Notes: generated by a model from the sequence alone, not told the origin. 43,932 nucleotides of DNA from Gemmatimonadales bacterium (GCA_030636765.1 DAOVWI010000003.1:1-43932), one strand, 5' to 3'; numbered from the stretch's first letter, positions 18,568 to 28,838 are shown. Made by a program: numbers and translations.

Positions 18568-19857
18568 CTAGACCGCTTCGAGGAGTGCTATGTGGCCGAG
18601 CCCGCCCGCCGCGCAGATGCTCACGATGGCCCGGGAGCCGGCCGGCAGATCGGCCAGCTCGAGCACGGCCTGGGAGAGCAGACGAGCGCCGGTGGCCGCG
18701 AACGGGTGGCCGAGGGCCAGGCTCCCGCCGTTAGGGTTCATCCGGTCGATCGGGAACCGGCCCAGGTCGCCCTCCACGCCCGCTCGCTCCCGCAGCCACG
18801 TGTCGTCCTCCAGGGCTCGCAGGGTGCATAACACCTGGGCGGCAAACGCCTCGTGGATCTCCCAAAGGTCGATGTCCTCGTAGCCTAGGCCGTGCCGCGT
18901 GAGGAGCCGGGGGATGGCGATCGCCGGCGCCATGAGGAGCCCGTCTCGGGCGATGTCCACCGCCGCCTGCTCCCAGTCGAGGAGCTGCGCGCGGGCCACC
19001 TCTTCGCTCAGTCGGGACAGACCCTCCTCGCTCGCCACCCAGCATGCCGCGGCCCCGTCGGTGAGCGGCGTGGAGTTGCCGGCCGTGAGCGTGCCGTCTT
19101 CCCCGAAGGCGGGCCTCAGGTCCGCGAGACGGTCGAGCGACGTATCGCCGCGAGGGATCGTGTCCGCGTCGATCGGAAACGTGCCCGGCGAGACCAGCAG
19201 CTTCCGGAAGAAGCCCTTTTCCGCCGCGGAGACGGCCCGACGGTGGCTGGTGAGGGCGAACCGGTCCTGCTCCTCGCGGGAGATGTTCCAGACCCTGGCC
19301 ATCTCCTCGGCATGCTGGCCCATGGTCTTGCCGGTTTTCCGTTCCTTCGCCTGCGGGACCGAGATCCGGACGTCCGAGGCCCGGACACCGGCGAGGGTGC
19401 GCATGATGGCGCCGGCCCCCCGGGCGGCGGCCGCTCGGCGGATCGTCCGGCTCAGTGCCTTCGAGAGCCCGACCTGCGTGAAGCTCATCGACTCCACGCC
19501 CCCGCAAAGAACGAGGTCGGCTCGGCCGACCCGCACCTGCGCGGCGGCGTACGTGGCGGCGGCGAGGCTGGTCGCGCACTGCTGGACGATCGTGAGGGCC
19601 GGTACCTGCTGGTCGAGCGCGGCATCGAGCCACACCTCCCGCCCCCAGTTGCTCACCGCCAGGACGGGGATCACCGAGCCCCAGATGGCGAGATCGACGT
19701 CCCGGTCGCGGCCGGGGCCCACGCCCCTATCGCCCACGACGGTCTGCTGCGTAACCGGCACGGAAAGCTCCAGGGCGTCCAGGGCCTCGACCCCGCGATC
19801 GATGCGAGCGAACGGGCTGCGCAGACCCTGTACGATGTAGGCGGTCTTGCTTGGCAT
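18568..19857 (-). CDS. Thiolase family acetyl-CoA acyltransferase
   Basis: IVQQCATSLAAATYA (nucleophilic Cys), GGVESMS, EIHEAFAAQVL, NPNGGSLALGHPFAATGAR, CAAGGLGH. The longer ORF-track version runs antisense to gltX. Confidence 0.93.
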   Translation of the reverse strand: MPSKTAYIVQGLRSPFARIDRGVEALDALELSVPVTQQTVVGDRGVGPGRDRDVDLAIWGSVIPVLAVSNWGREVWLDAALDQQVPALTIVQQCATSLAAATYAAAQVRVGRADLVLCGGVESMSFTQVGLSKALSRTIRRAAAARGAGAIMRTLAGVRASDVRISVPQAKERKTGKTMGQHAEEMARVWNISREEQDRFALTSHRRAVSAAEKGFFRKLLVSPGTFPIDADTIPRGDTSLDRLADLRPAFGEDGTLTAGNSTPLTDGAAACWVASEEGLSRLSEEVARAQLLDWEQAAVDIARDGLLMAPAIAIPRLLTRHGLGYEDIDLWEIHEAFAAQVLCTLRALEDDTWLRERAGVEGDLGRFPIDRMNPNGGSLALGHPFAATGARLLSQAVLELADLPAGSRAIVSICAAGGLGHIALLEAV

Positions 19858-20037
19858 GGCCTCCTCTCGGCTGGCGGGGACTCGAGTCTCGGTGCAAGAT
19901 GCACGGCGCGCCGACCGCGTCGCAACGCGCCAAAGCCGGACGAGCGAGCTTGGACCAGGAGCGACACGAGGGACTTGGGGCGGGACGGAATAGAGGATCC
20001 GGTGGAACGGAATGAACGATCCGACGAGCGAGAGCGC

Positions 20038-21549
20038 ATGAGCCCCCCCGGCGCTCCGGACACCGCGGGACACCGCGCCGCACGCCCCCCGCGGGTGCGC
20101 TTCGCGCCGAGCCCGACGGGCCACCTGCACGTGGGAGGCGCCCGTACCGCTCTGTTCAACTACCTCTTCGCCCGGAACGCCGGCGGTACGTTCGTGCTGC
20201 GAATCGAGGACACGGACCGGGCGCGTTCGAGCGACGAGATGACGCGCTCGATCCTCGACGCGATGGAGTGGCTCGGCCTGGATTTCGACGAGGGTCCGTA
20301 CCATCAGGCCGACGGACTCGAGCGCCACCGCGCCGACGCGCATCGGCTCCTCGAGCTGGGGGCGGCGTACCGCTGCTTCTGTCCGCCGCCGCCGGGCAGA
20401 GCGGGCAGGCCCGACGCCGCGGGATGCGGCTGCGCGACCCTGTCGCGGGCCGAGGAGAAGACGCGGGCCGCAGCCGGGGAGGCGTTCGCCCTGCGCTTTC
20501 GGGTTCCGGAGGGCGAGACCGCATGGGACGACGCCGTCCACGGTCGCAGGGCCGTGGCGAACGAGCACGTACAGGACTTCGTGCTCCTCCGCTCCGATGG
20601 AACTCCGGTGTACAACCTGGCCGTCGTGTCGGACGACATCGAGATGGGCATCACGCTCGTTCTCCGCGGCGACGACCACCTGTCGAACACGCCGAAGCAG
20701 ATTCTCCTCTACCGGGCGCTCGGCGCGCCGCTTCCCACCTTCGCCCACGTGCCGATGATTCTCGGACCGGACGGCAGGCGCCTCTCCAAGCGTCACGGGG
20801 GGACGTCGGTGGAGGCCTACCGGGAGCAGGGGATCCTTCCGGAAGCCCTCTTCAACTTCCTTGCCCTCCTCGGCTGGTCTCCCGGCGACGACCGGGAGGT
20901 GATGGATCCCGGCGAGCTGATCGAGGCGTTCAGCCTGGGACGCATCCTGAAGAAGAGCGCGGTCTTCGATCCCGAGAAGCTCACATGGCTGAACCGGCAG
21001 CATATCGCGCGCATGCCAATCGACCGGCTCGTGGAGCTGGCGAGCGAGCCTCTGCGGGCGCTCGGGGTCCCGCTGACGGCGCTGGAGGAGCGGCCGGAGC
21101 GCGTGCGCGAGGTTCTCGACGTCGTGCGCGAGCGCGGGGTCACGGTGGAGGCCGTGGCCCTCCAGGCGGCCCCCTTCTTCCTGGAGGAGGTGGCCTACGA
21201 GGAGGCGGCGGTGGCGAAGTTCTGGAAGCGGCCGGCCGGGGCGGCGGAGCTGCTGCGTGCGGCGCGGGACCGATTGGCCGAAGTGGCCTCGTTCGAGCCA
21301 GATGCTCTGGAGCATGCTATCAGACAACTTGCTGCAGACAAAGACGTTGGGGCTGGAAAGATAATCCATCCTCTCAGGGTAGCGCAGATGGGAACGAGCG
21401 TCAGTCCCGGGATCTTCGTCGTGCTCTCCCTGATGGGTCGCCAGCGAGCGCTGGAGCGGATCGATCGGGCGCTCGGCTACCTGGACGCGATGGCCGCCAC
21501 GGAGGGGACGGGCGCAGAGGACGAGGCAGCGGGCGCGGAGGCCGAGTGA
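20038..21549 (+). CDS. gltX: Glutamyl-tRNA synthetase
   Basis: RFAPSPTGHLHVGGARTALFNYLFAR (HIGH-type motif), LRIEDTDRARS, GRRLSKRHGGTSVEAYREQG (KMSKS-type motif). Confidence 0.96.
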   Translation: MSPPGAPDTAGHRAARPPRVRFAPSPTGHLHVGGARTALFNYLFARNAGGTFVLRIEDTDRARSSDEMTRSILDAMEWLGLDFDEGPYHQADGLERHRADAHRLLELGAAYRCFCPPPPGRAGRPDAAGCGCATLSRAEEKTRAAAGEAFALRFRVPEGETAWDDAVHGRRAVANEHVQDFVLLRSDGTPVYNLAVVSDDIEMGITLVLRGDDHLSNTPKQILLYRALGAPLPTFAHVPMILGPDGRRLSKRHGGTSVEAYREQGILPEALFNFLALLGWSPGDDREVMDPGELIEAFSLGRILKKSAVFDPEKLTWLNRQHIARMPIDRLVELASEPLRALGVPLTALEERPERVREVLDVVRERGVTVEAVALQAAPFFLEEVAYEEAAVAKFWKRPAGAAELLRAARDRLAEVASFEPDALEHAIRQLAADKDVGAGKIIHPLRVAQMGTSVSPGIFVVLSLMGRQRALERIDRALGYLDAMAATEGTGAEDEAAGAEAE

Positions 21550-21992
21550 TCGAGGAGCGGTGGATGCGGCGGGCGCTCGAGCTCGCGGAGGAGGCCGGAC
21601 GGCTCGGCGAGGTTCCGGTGGGAGCCATCGTCGTCGCGGAGGACGGGTCCGCGTTCGAGGCGCACAATCGAACGAGGGAGCTCTCCGATCCAACGGCTCA
21701 CGCCGAGGTGCTGGCGCTGCGCGAAGCCGCCGCGTCCGTGGGCGATTGGCGGCTCACCGGGCACACGCTCTACGTGAGCCTCGAGCCGTGCGCGATGTGC
21801 GCCGGCGCGATCGTCCTCGCCCGCGTACCGTGCCTCGTGTTCGGCGCGGCCGACCCGAAGGCGGGCATGTGCGGCTCGCTCGGAAGCCTCGTTCAGGATC
21901 CCCGCCTCAACCACCGCGTCGAGCTGCTGGGGGGGCTGCTGGCCGACGAGGCGGGCGAGCTCTTAAGGCGCTTCTTCCGCCAGCGGCGCTAG
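21546..21992 (+). CDS. tadA: tRNA-specific adenosine deaminase
   Basis: PTAHAEVLALREAA and LYVSLEPCAMCAGAIVLARV zinc deaminase motifs; GTG start overlaps gltX stop. Confidence 0.93.
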   Translation: MIEERWMRRALELAEEAGRLGEVPVGAIVVAEDGSAFEAHNRTRELSDPTAHAEVLALREAAASVGDWRLTGHTLYVSLEPCAMCAGAIVLARVPCLVFGAADPKAGMCGSLGSLVQDPRLNHRVELLGGLLADEAGELLRRFFRQRR

Positions 21993-23929
21993 AGGCTCGG
22001 CTCGGCGCTCGGCCGGCCGACGAAGCGCACGAGCGCGAACAGGATCCCCGCTCCGAGGAGATACGAGATCCCCGGATGCATCCCGAAGGCCGTGGGCAGA
22101 TTGCCCACGGCGAGCGCTGTAGCGGCCACGACCAGGGCATACGGGAGCTGGGTCCGCACGTGGTCCACGTGGTCACACGCGGACGCGAGCGAGCTCATCA
22201 CGGTCGTGTCCGAGATCGGCGAGCAGTGGTCTCCGAAGATGGACCCGGCGAGGATCGAAGCGATCGCGCCCAGGGTCAGCGTGTAGTGCCCTCCGGACTC
22301 GAAGCCGATGCCGCCTCCGAGCGCCACCGAGAGCGGGACCACGATCGGAAAGAGGATCGCCATGGTGGCCCACGAGGTACCGGTGGCGAACGCGATCACC
22401 GACGCGATCACGAAGACGAGTGCGGGCAGGAGCTGCGGAAGCAGGTTCTCGCTCAGCACCTGGGTCACATAGGCCGCCGTCCCGAGCACGGACGTCACCT
22501 CGCCGAGCGACCACGCGAGCGTGAGGATGACGGCCGCGAGCATCATCGCCTTGAGCCCGCCGAGCCACGCGCTGATCGCCTCCCCCGCCGGAAGGATCTG
22601 CTGACCGACGGCCAGCGCGAACGCCGTCAGGCACCCCGCCAGGGAGCCCCAGAGCAGGGCCTTGAACGGGTCGGCCGCTCCGAACACGTCCCATAGGGAC
22701 CCATCTCCGGCCGCCGCCAGGCCATCGAAGTAGAGTCCCAAGAGAACCACGAGGACCACGGTCAGCACGGGCACGGCCGCGTTGTACCACCGCGGCGGCT
22801 TTCCCTCCGGAGGCGTCATCTCCAGGGCGGTGGTGTCGACCATGAGCTCGGCGCCTTCACGGTAGAGGCCATCCCCGCGGCGGGCACGACGCTCCGCGCC
22901 GAGCATCGGGCCGAAGTCCCGTTGGGTCAGGACGAGCAGCCCGACCATCAGGATGGCGAGGATCGGGTAAAAGAGGTACGGGATCGAGTGCAGAAAGACC
23001 GTGAACGGGCTCGCCGCCAAGAGCTCCGCCGCGACCTCGGGTGACGTGCCCGGCTGGGCCGCCGCGATCTCCAGCGCGTCGCGGATCAGCGAGATCTGAA
23101 AGCCGACCCAGGTCGACACGAACACGATCGCCGCCACGGGGGCTGCCGTGGAGTCGACCAGGTACGCGAGCTTCTCCCGGGAGACTCTCACGCGGTCGGT
23201 GATCGGACGGAAGGTGTGTCCGACGATCAGGGTGTTGGCGTAGTCGTCGAAGAAGATGGCGAGACCGGCGAGCCACGTGGCGAGCTGCGCCCGGCGCGGC
23301 GACCCGGACAGCGGCCGGAGCGCGTCCACGATCCCCTGCGTGCCGCCGCTCCGTCCCATGATCCCGACCATGCCGCCGAGAAGGAGGGAGAAAACGAGGA
23401 TCGAGGCGTGGCCACTGTTCGCCAGCGCCGGGACGATGAAGCGGTCGATGGACCTCCAGAGCGCGGCCAGCGGGTTCAGGCCCGCGAAAAAGAACGCGCC
23501 CAGCCAGACGCCGAGAAAGAGCGATATCACGACCTCGCGGATGAGCATGGCCAGAAGAATCGCCACCAGGGGAGGGAGCAGGCTGACCCAGCCGGGCAGC
23601 CACCGGATGTCGATGGCCTGCGAGGTGGCGGCGTACTCGAGCTGGAGCGGCAGGTCGCCTCCACCGGCCAGGAGGAGGCCTCCGATCGTCCTCTCCTCGC
23701 CGGGCTCGAGCCGCCCGGAGGCCAGATCGTCGCCCCGCGCCGTGCGGAGGAGGAAATCCACCGGCGCGCCCTCCTCGGGAACGCGGAGCGTGAGTGAGAG
23801 CGGCACGCCGGAGAGAGCGATGGAGGGTGCATCGATCAGGATCTCGGGAGGTTCTTGGGCGGTCGCCGGGCCGGCAAGCGGGCCGGCGCCGAGGCTCAGG
23901 GCGATGAGAGGAAGCGCAAGGCGAATCAT
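21989..23929 (-). CDS. NhaC-family Na+/H+ antiporter with N-terminal secreted domain
   Basis: Signal peptide plus ~90-aa non-membrane domain, then many TM helices with FFDDYANTLIVGHTFRPITDR, GTSWATMAILFPIVVPL, GSIFGDHCSPISDTTVMSS. Confidence 0.88.
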   Translation of the reverse strand: MIRLALPLIALSLGAGPLAGPATAQEPPEILIDAPSIALSGVPLSLTLRVPEEGAPVDFLLRTARGDDLASGRLEPGEERTIGGLLLAGGGDLPLQLEYAATSQAIDIRWLPGWVSLLPPLVAILLAMLIREVVISLFLGVWLGAFFFAGLNPLAALWRSIDRFIVPALANSGHASILVFSLLLGGMVGIMGRSGGTQGIVDALRPLSGSPRRAQLATWLAGLAIFFDDYANTLIVGHTFRPITDRVRVSREKLAYLVDSTAAPVAAIVFVSTWVGFQISLIRDALEIAAAQPGTSPEVAAELLAASPFTVFLHSIPYLFYPILAILMVGLLVLTQRDFGPMLGAERRARRGDGLYREGAELMVDTTALEMTPPEGKPPRWYNAAVPVLTVVLVVLLGLYFDGLAAAGDGSLWDVFGAADPFKALLWGSLAGCLTAFALAVGQQILPAGEAISAWLGGLKAMMLAAVILTLAWSLGEVTSVLGTAAYVTQVLSENLLPQLLPALVFVIASVIAFATGTSWATMAILFPIVVPLSVALGGGIGFESGGHYTLTLGAIASILAGSIFGDHCSPISDTTVMSSLASACDHVDHVRTQLPYALVVAATALAVGNLPTAFGMHPGISYLLGAGILFALVRFVGRPSAEPSL

Positions 23930-23972
23930 CGCGCCAAGCTAGAGGGGGCCGAGATGGTCGACAAGCAGCACG

Positions 23973-24001
23973 TTGATCGGTCTCCAGCGGCTACGTATAC
24001 T
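23973..24001 (+). promoter_or_regulatory. Sigma70-type promoter upstream of pyrR
   Basis: TTGATC - 17 bp - TATACT. Confidence 0.65.
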
Positions 24002-24081
24002 GCGGCTCGACGGCTTTTTCTCCGTCAGGGCGTCGAAGCATTACACCGAAGAGGAGTCACGCCATAGCGGCGAAATCGAGC

Positions 24082-24639
24082 ATGTCGGTGGCTTCCGGGA
24101 CCGAGGTGCTCCTGGACCGGGAGCAGACGGACGTGACGCTCCGGGACCTCGCACGCCAGATTCTGGAGCGAGAGCCGGAGACGGGCGACCTGCTGCTCAT
24201 CGGCATCCGCCGCCGCGGCGTCGAGCTGGCGGAGCGCCTGGCGGCGCACATCGAGAGGCAGAGCGGCGCCCGGATACCGACCGGCTCCCTCGACATCACG
24301 CTGTACCGCGACGACTTCCACCAGATCGGCCCGAAGCCCGTGATCGGTTCCACCGAGCTCCCGGTCGAGATCACGGGCCGGCGGGTCGTGATCGTCGATG
24401 ACGTGCTTCACACGGGCCGCACCATAAGGGCGGCGCTGAACGAGCTGGCCGACTTCGGGCGGCCGCGCCGCGTCGAGCTCTGCGTGCTCGTGGACCGTGG
24501 CGGCCGGGAGCTGCCGATCCAGCCCGACTACGTGGGCCGTAGCTTCGAGGTGCGGGCGGGCCAGGAGATCGCCGTGAGCGTGCGGGGCCTGGACGGAGAG
24601 CTGCTCGTTCGGCGGGTGCCGGTCGCGGGAGTCCGATGA
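24082..24639 (+). CDS. pyrR: Bifunctional pyr operon regulator / uracil phosphoribosyltransferase
   Basis: [71 protein letters not shown]. Confidence 0.95.
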   Translation: MSVASGTEVLLDREQTDVTLRDLARQILEREPETGDLLLIGIRRRGVELAERLAAHIERQSGARIPTGSLDITLYRDDFHQIGPKPVIGSTELPVEITGRRVVIVDDVLHTGRTIRAALNELADFGRPRRVELCVLVDRGGRELPIQPDYVGRSFEVRAGQEIAVSVRGLDGELLVRRVPVAGVR

Positions 24640-25670
24640 GCGCGTCCCGCGGGGATCCGGTGAGCGCGGGCCGCGGGGGCTCGGCGAGCGCCGCCCGCGC
24701 GAACGGAGGCTCGGGCGGGCTCGGTCTGGGCAAGGACCTCACGGGGCTCGAGTCCCTCACCGGGGCGCAGATCGAGGCGATCCTCGACACGGCCGAGCCG
24801 TTCAAGGAGATCAGCGAGCGCCGCATCAAGAAGGTGCCCGTCCTTCGGGGCAAGACGATCGTGAACCTCTTCTTCGAGCCCTCGACCCGAACGCGCATCT
24901 CCTTCGAGTTCGCCGAGAAGCGACTGAGCGCCGACACGGTGTACATTGGGGCGTCCGACTCCTCCGTGGAGAAGGGTGAGAGCCTCGTGGACACGGCCCG
25001 CAACCTCGAGGCGATGCGGATCGACATGGTGGTGATCCGGCACGGCTCCTCCGGCGCGGCCGCGTTTCTCGCCGATCGCATCCCGTCCAACGTCGTGAAC
25101 GCGGGAGACGGCCAGCACGAGCACCCGACGCAGGGGCTGCTCGACCTCCTGACGATCCGCGATCGGTTCGGCTCGCTCGCCGGTCGGCGGGTGTGCATCA
25201 TCGGCGACATCCTCCACTCGCGCGTCGCCCGCTCCAACATCTGGGGTCTCCTCGCCTGCGGAGCGGAGGTCGCCGTGTGCGGGCCGAAGACCCTCATCCC
25301 GCTCGGCATCGAGGAGCTGGGCGTGACGGTTCTGTCGCGACTGGAGGAGGCGATCGAGTGGGCCGACGTGCTGTACGTTCTCCGGCTGCAGCTCGAGCGG
25401 ATGAGCGCGGGATTCGTCCCGTCCTTGCGCGAGTACAACCGCGTCTTCGGTGTGAGCCGAGCCCGGCTGGAGCGAGCACCGAGGGAGATGGTGGTGCTGC
25501 ACCCCGGGCCGATGAACCGCGGGGTCGAGATCGACTCGGACGTGGCCGACGGCCCCTGGTCGCTCATTCTTCCCCAGGTCACAAACGGTGTGGCCGTGCG
25601 GATGGCCGTCCTCTACCTGCTCGCGGGCGGCGCTCCCGAGCTGGCCGAGGCCGCCAAGGAGGGCGCGTGA
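24636..25670 (+). CDS. pyrB: Aspartate carbamoyltransferase catalytic subunit
   Basis: [31 protein letters not shown]-type block, [31 protein letters not shown]. Confidence 0.95.
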   Translation: MSASRGDPVSAGRGGSASAARANGGSGGLGLGKDLTGLESLTGAQIEAILDTAEPFKEISERRIKKVPVLRGKTIVNLFFEPSTRTRISFEFAEKRLSADTVYIGASDSSVEKGESLVDTARNLEAMRIDMVVIRHGSSGAAAFLADRIPSNVVNAGDGQHEHPTQGLLDLLTIRDRFGSLAGRRVCIIGDILHSRVARSNIWGLLACGAEVAVCGPKTLIPLGIEELGVTVLSRLEEAIEWADVLYVLRLQLERMSAGFVPSLREYNRVFGVSRARLERAPREMVVLHPGPMNRGVEIDSDVADGPWSLILPQVTNGVAVRMAVLYLLAGGAPELAEAAKEGA

Positions 25671-27028
25671 GCAGACCGTTCCTGCTCACCGGCGGCCGCC
25701 TGGTGGATCCCTCTCAGGAGCTGGATGGCCCGGGCGACATCCTGGTACGCGACGGGCGGATAGAGGCGTGCGGCGACGGGATCGCCGGTCCGGAGGAAGC
25801 GGAGGTCGTGGACGTGGGCGGCCTCGTCGTCGCTCCCGGCTTCATCGATGTTCACGTTCACCTCCGGGAGCCGGGTGGGGAGCACAAGGAGACGATCGAA
25901 AGCGGAGCGCGGGCTGCCGCGGCCGGCGGCTTCACGACGGTGTGGACGATGCCGAACACGGATCCGCCGATCGACGATCCCGCGGCCGTAGGATACGTGA
26001 GGGCCGCCGGAGAGAGAGCCGAGGGAGCCCGGGTCTTTCCGATCGGCGCCGCCTCCTGCGGGCTGGCGGGCGAGCGGATGACCGAGGTGGGCGAGCTGGT
26101 CGCGGCGGGAGCCGTGGCTGTTTCGGACGACGGATGCCCGATCTGGGATGCCGACCTGCTGCGTCGCCTGCTCGAGTACACGCAGACCTTCGGCATCCCC
26201 GTCCTCCAGCATTCGGAGGACACGGCGCTCTCGCGGCACGGCGTGATGAACGAGGGGAAGGTGGCCACGGCGCTGGGTCTGCGCGGCAGCCCGAACGTGG
26301 CCGAGGCCGCCATGGTGGCGCGCGACTGCTACCTCGCCGAGCTCACGGGAGGCCACCTGCACGTGTGCCATGTGTCGACCCGTGAGGCGGTCGAGCAGAT
26401 CCGAAGGGCGAAGGATCGCGGCGCGCGGGTTACCGCGGAGGTCACGCCGCACCACCTGGCCCTCACGGAGGATGCGGTCCGCGGGTACCGGACCGAGGCG
26501 AAGATGAACCCTCCGCTTCGCACGCAAGAGGATCGGGAGGCCGTGACCCAGGCCCTCGTCGATGGCACGATCGACGTCATCGCGAGCGACCACGCGCCGC
26601 ACCATTACGAGGAGAAGGAGCGGGAGTTCGACGACGCGCCGTTCGGCGTCGTGGGTCTCGAGACGACGCTCGGGGTGGCGATGCGGGAGCTCGTCGAGCC
26701 GGGGAGGCTCACGCTATCGGGGCTCGTGGACCGGCTCTCGTGCGCGGCGGCCAGGACCATGGGTTTGGAGAGCGGCACATTGCGGCCGGGCAGCCCGGCC
26801 GACATTGTCGTCTTCGACCCCGAGGAGTGCTGGATCGTGGAGCCGTCGTCCTTCCTCTCCCGAGGCCGGAACACACCGTTCGCGGGTGTGGAGATGATAG
26901 GCCGCGTGCGGCACACGTGGGTGGGAGGCCGGTTGCGATACCGGCTGCCCAGGGAAGGGCAGGCTAGGAGCGGCGCGCTGGCAGCAGCGGGCTCGGAACC
27001 CATGAAGGGCAAGGTGTTCAGCCGATGA
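25667..27028 (+). CDS. pyrC: Dihydroorotase
   Basis: [76 protein letters not shown] overlap with pyrB. Confidence 0.95.
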   Translation: MSRPFLLTGGRLVDPSQELDGPGDILVRDGRIEACGDGIAGPEEAEVVDVGGLVVAPGFIDVHVHLREPGGEHKETIESGARAAAAGGFTTVWTMPNTDPPIDDPAAVGYVRAAGERAEGARVFPIGAASCGLAGERMTEVGELVAAGAVAVSDDGCPIWDADLLRRLLEYTQTFGIPVLQHSEDTALSRHGVMNEGKVATALGLRGSPNVAEAAMVARDCYLAELTGGHLHVCHVSTREAVEQIRRAKDRGARVTAEVTPHHLALTEDAVRGYRTEAKMNPPLRTQEDREAVTQALVDGTIDVIASDHAPHHYEEKEREFDDAPFGVVGLETTLGVAMRELVEPGRLTLSGLVDRLSCAAARTMGLESGTLRPGSPADIVVFDPEECWIVEPSSFLSRGRNTPFAGVEMIGRVRHTWVGGRLRYRLPREGQARSGALAAAGSEPMKGKVFSR

Positions 27029-27759
27029 ACCAGAAGACTCGACCGGAACCGGTCATCCCGAAGGAGATCGTGCGGCTACTCGACCGGCGTGCCACGCTCG
27101 GCGGGTGGCTCGCCAAGCTGAACGAGTTGCGGGGGACCGTGCGCCCCGAGGTCTACGAGAAGGTTCGGGGCGACTACGAGGAGCGCCTCCGCGCCCAGGA
27201 AACGGAGCTGGCGGCGCACCGGTCCGACATGGAGGCGGCCCTGGCGGAGCGCCGCGCCCGGGTGCTTCAGCTCGAGGCCGATCGTGATGAGAGGGCCGCC
27301 GAGTTGGAGGAGGCGGAGCTTCGCTTCGCGGTCGGCGAGTTTAAGGAGGGCGAGTACGAGAAGCGCAAGGAGCAGCACGACCACACACTGGCCCAGCTGG
27401 ACGCCGAGCTCGAGGCCGATCGGGCGGCCCTGGCGAAGCTGGATGAGGTCGTTGGTGTGTTGAGTCGCCTGGGCGAAGAGACTCCCGGCGCCGAAACGGG
27501 CCCTCTCACGACGGAAGCGCTTCCGCCCGTGGCCGAGCCGCCGCCGCCCGTCGACCAGGAGCCCGATGCGGTCGAGTCAGCTGAAGCCGAGGCGGTGGAG
27601 GTGCTGCCCGAGAAGGCGCCGGCAGTCGCCGACGACGCGGACTACCTGGACGATCTGGAGTTTCTCGAGTCTCTCTCCCTGGACGACGCTACGGGCTTCG
27701 ACAGAATGTCGGCCCTGCTTGATGCAGAGGCCGAGAAGGAGGGGAATGCGGAGGCGTAG
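27025..27759 (+). CDS. Hypothetical coiled-coil protein with Pro/Glu-rich linker and acidic C-terminal motif
   Basis: Heptad-rich, charged ERLRAQETELAAHRSDMEAALAERRARVLQLEADRDERAAELEEAE; ATGA overlap with pyrC. Confidence 0.75.
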   Translation: MNQKTRPEPVIPKEIVRLLDRRATLGGWLAKLNELRGTVRPEVYEKVRGDYEERLRAQETELAAHRSDMEAALAERRARVLQLEADRDERAAELEEAELRFAVGEFKEGEYEKRKEQHDHTLAQLDAELEADRAALAKLDEVVGVLSRLGEETPGAETGPLTTEALPPVAEPPPPVDQEPDAVESAEAEAVEVLPEKAPAVADDADYLDDLEFLESLSLDDATGFDRMSALLDAEAEKEGNAEA

Positions 27760-27807
27760 GGCCGGGGCGTCAGACCCGCCGGCGGGCGGGCCCCGGACGT
27801 TGGTTCC

Positions 27808-28065
27808 TCAGGCGGATAGCTGCCGGACGTGACGCGCGAGCCGGGCCTTTCGGCGAGCCGCCGTGTTCGGGTGGAAGATGTGCCGCGCGGCAGCCCGATC
27901 CAGCATCGTGTAGAGTTCGCGAAGGGCGGTCTGTGCCTCCTCGGCGGAATCCATCTCGAACAGCTTGCGCATCCGCGTCCTGATCGCGGACCTGGCAGCG
28001 CGATTGCGCTCCCGTCGCTTTATCGACTGGCGCAGCCGCTTAACGGCACTCCTTGAATTCGGCAC
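27808..28065 (-). CDS. rpsT: 30S ribosomal protein S20
   Basis: PNSRSAVKRLRQSIKRRERNRAARSAIRTRMRKLFE ... ALRELYTMLDRAAARHIFHPNTAARRKARLARHVRQL; GTG start. Confidence 0.93.
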   Translation of the reverse strand: MPNSRSAVKRLRQSIKRRERNRAARSAIRTRMRKLFEMDSAEEAQTALRELYTMLDRAAARHIFHPNTAARRKARLARHVRQLSA

Positions 28066-28162
28066 GTGGTCTATCCTTGTCGTCTGGGCTCGCGCCTCGA
28101 GGGCGGGCAAGAGAGCGGCAGATTATACGATTCCGGCGCAACGAGATCAAGAATACCTCCGG

Positions 28163-28825
28163 ATGATGCCCTCCTACGACGCACTGCTCCTGTTCGTTCC
28201 CGTCCTTCTCCTCTCCGTCGTCGCGCACGAGTATGCGCACGCACGCGTCGCGGTCTCACAGGGGGATCTCACTCCGGTGATGTTGGGGCGGCTCACGATG
28301 AACCCCGTCCCCCACATCGATCCCGTCGGGACGGTGCTGGTTCCGCTTCTCCTCTTCTTCAGTCAGGCGGGCTTTCTTTTCGGATGGGCGAAGCCGGTTC
28401 CGGTCAATACCCGGAACTTTCGCGACTACCGGAGGGGCGACGTCCTGGTTTCTGTGGCCGGTGTCGCGGCCAACTTCCTTCTGGCGCTGGCCTTCTTCCT
28501 GGCGGCGCTCGCGCTGGCGGCGGGCGGGGTGACCGCGAGCTCCCCCGGCGTGCCGGGCGCGCTACGGCGAATGGCGCAGTTCGGCCTCTTCTTCAACCTG
28601 CTGCTCGGCGTCTTCAACCTGATACCGATACCGCCGCTGGACGGATCGCACGTCCTCTACCATCTCCTTCCCCCGGCGCTTGGGGCACGCTACCGAGCTT
28701 TGGGTCGTTACGGGATCCTCATGCTCTTCCTGGTGCTCATAGTGCCCGGAGGCCTCGACGTTCTGCTCGTTCCCGTTCGCTTTCTCATGGCTGTGGCGCA
28801 GGGCGTCATCGATGGTGTGGCGTGA
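28163..28825 (+). CDS. Site-2-protease-like M50 family membrane metalloprotease
   Basis: VVAHEYAHARVA (HExxH) and NLIPIPPLDGSHVL; TM-rich; next to scpAB. Confidence 0.9.
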   Translation: MMPSYDALLLFVPVLLLSVVAHEYAHARVAVSQGDLTPVMLGRLTMNPVPHIDPVGTVLVPLLLFFSQAGFLFGWAKPVPVNTRNFRDYRRGDVLVSVAGVAANFLLALAFFLAALALAAGGVTASSPGVPGALRRMAQFGLFFNLLLGVFNLIPIPPLDGSHVLYHLLPPALGARYRALGRYGILMLFLVLIVPGGLDVLLVPVRFLMAVAQGVIDGVA

Positions 28826-28838
28826 GGGTGATGATCTG

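Noticed and set aside
19858-21693. N-terminal extension of the 1041-aa minus ORF containing the thiolase
   Set aside because: It runs antisense through gltX with low-complexity Arg-rich sequence; thiolase starts at ATG 19857.
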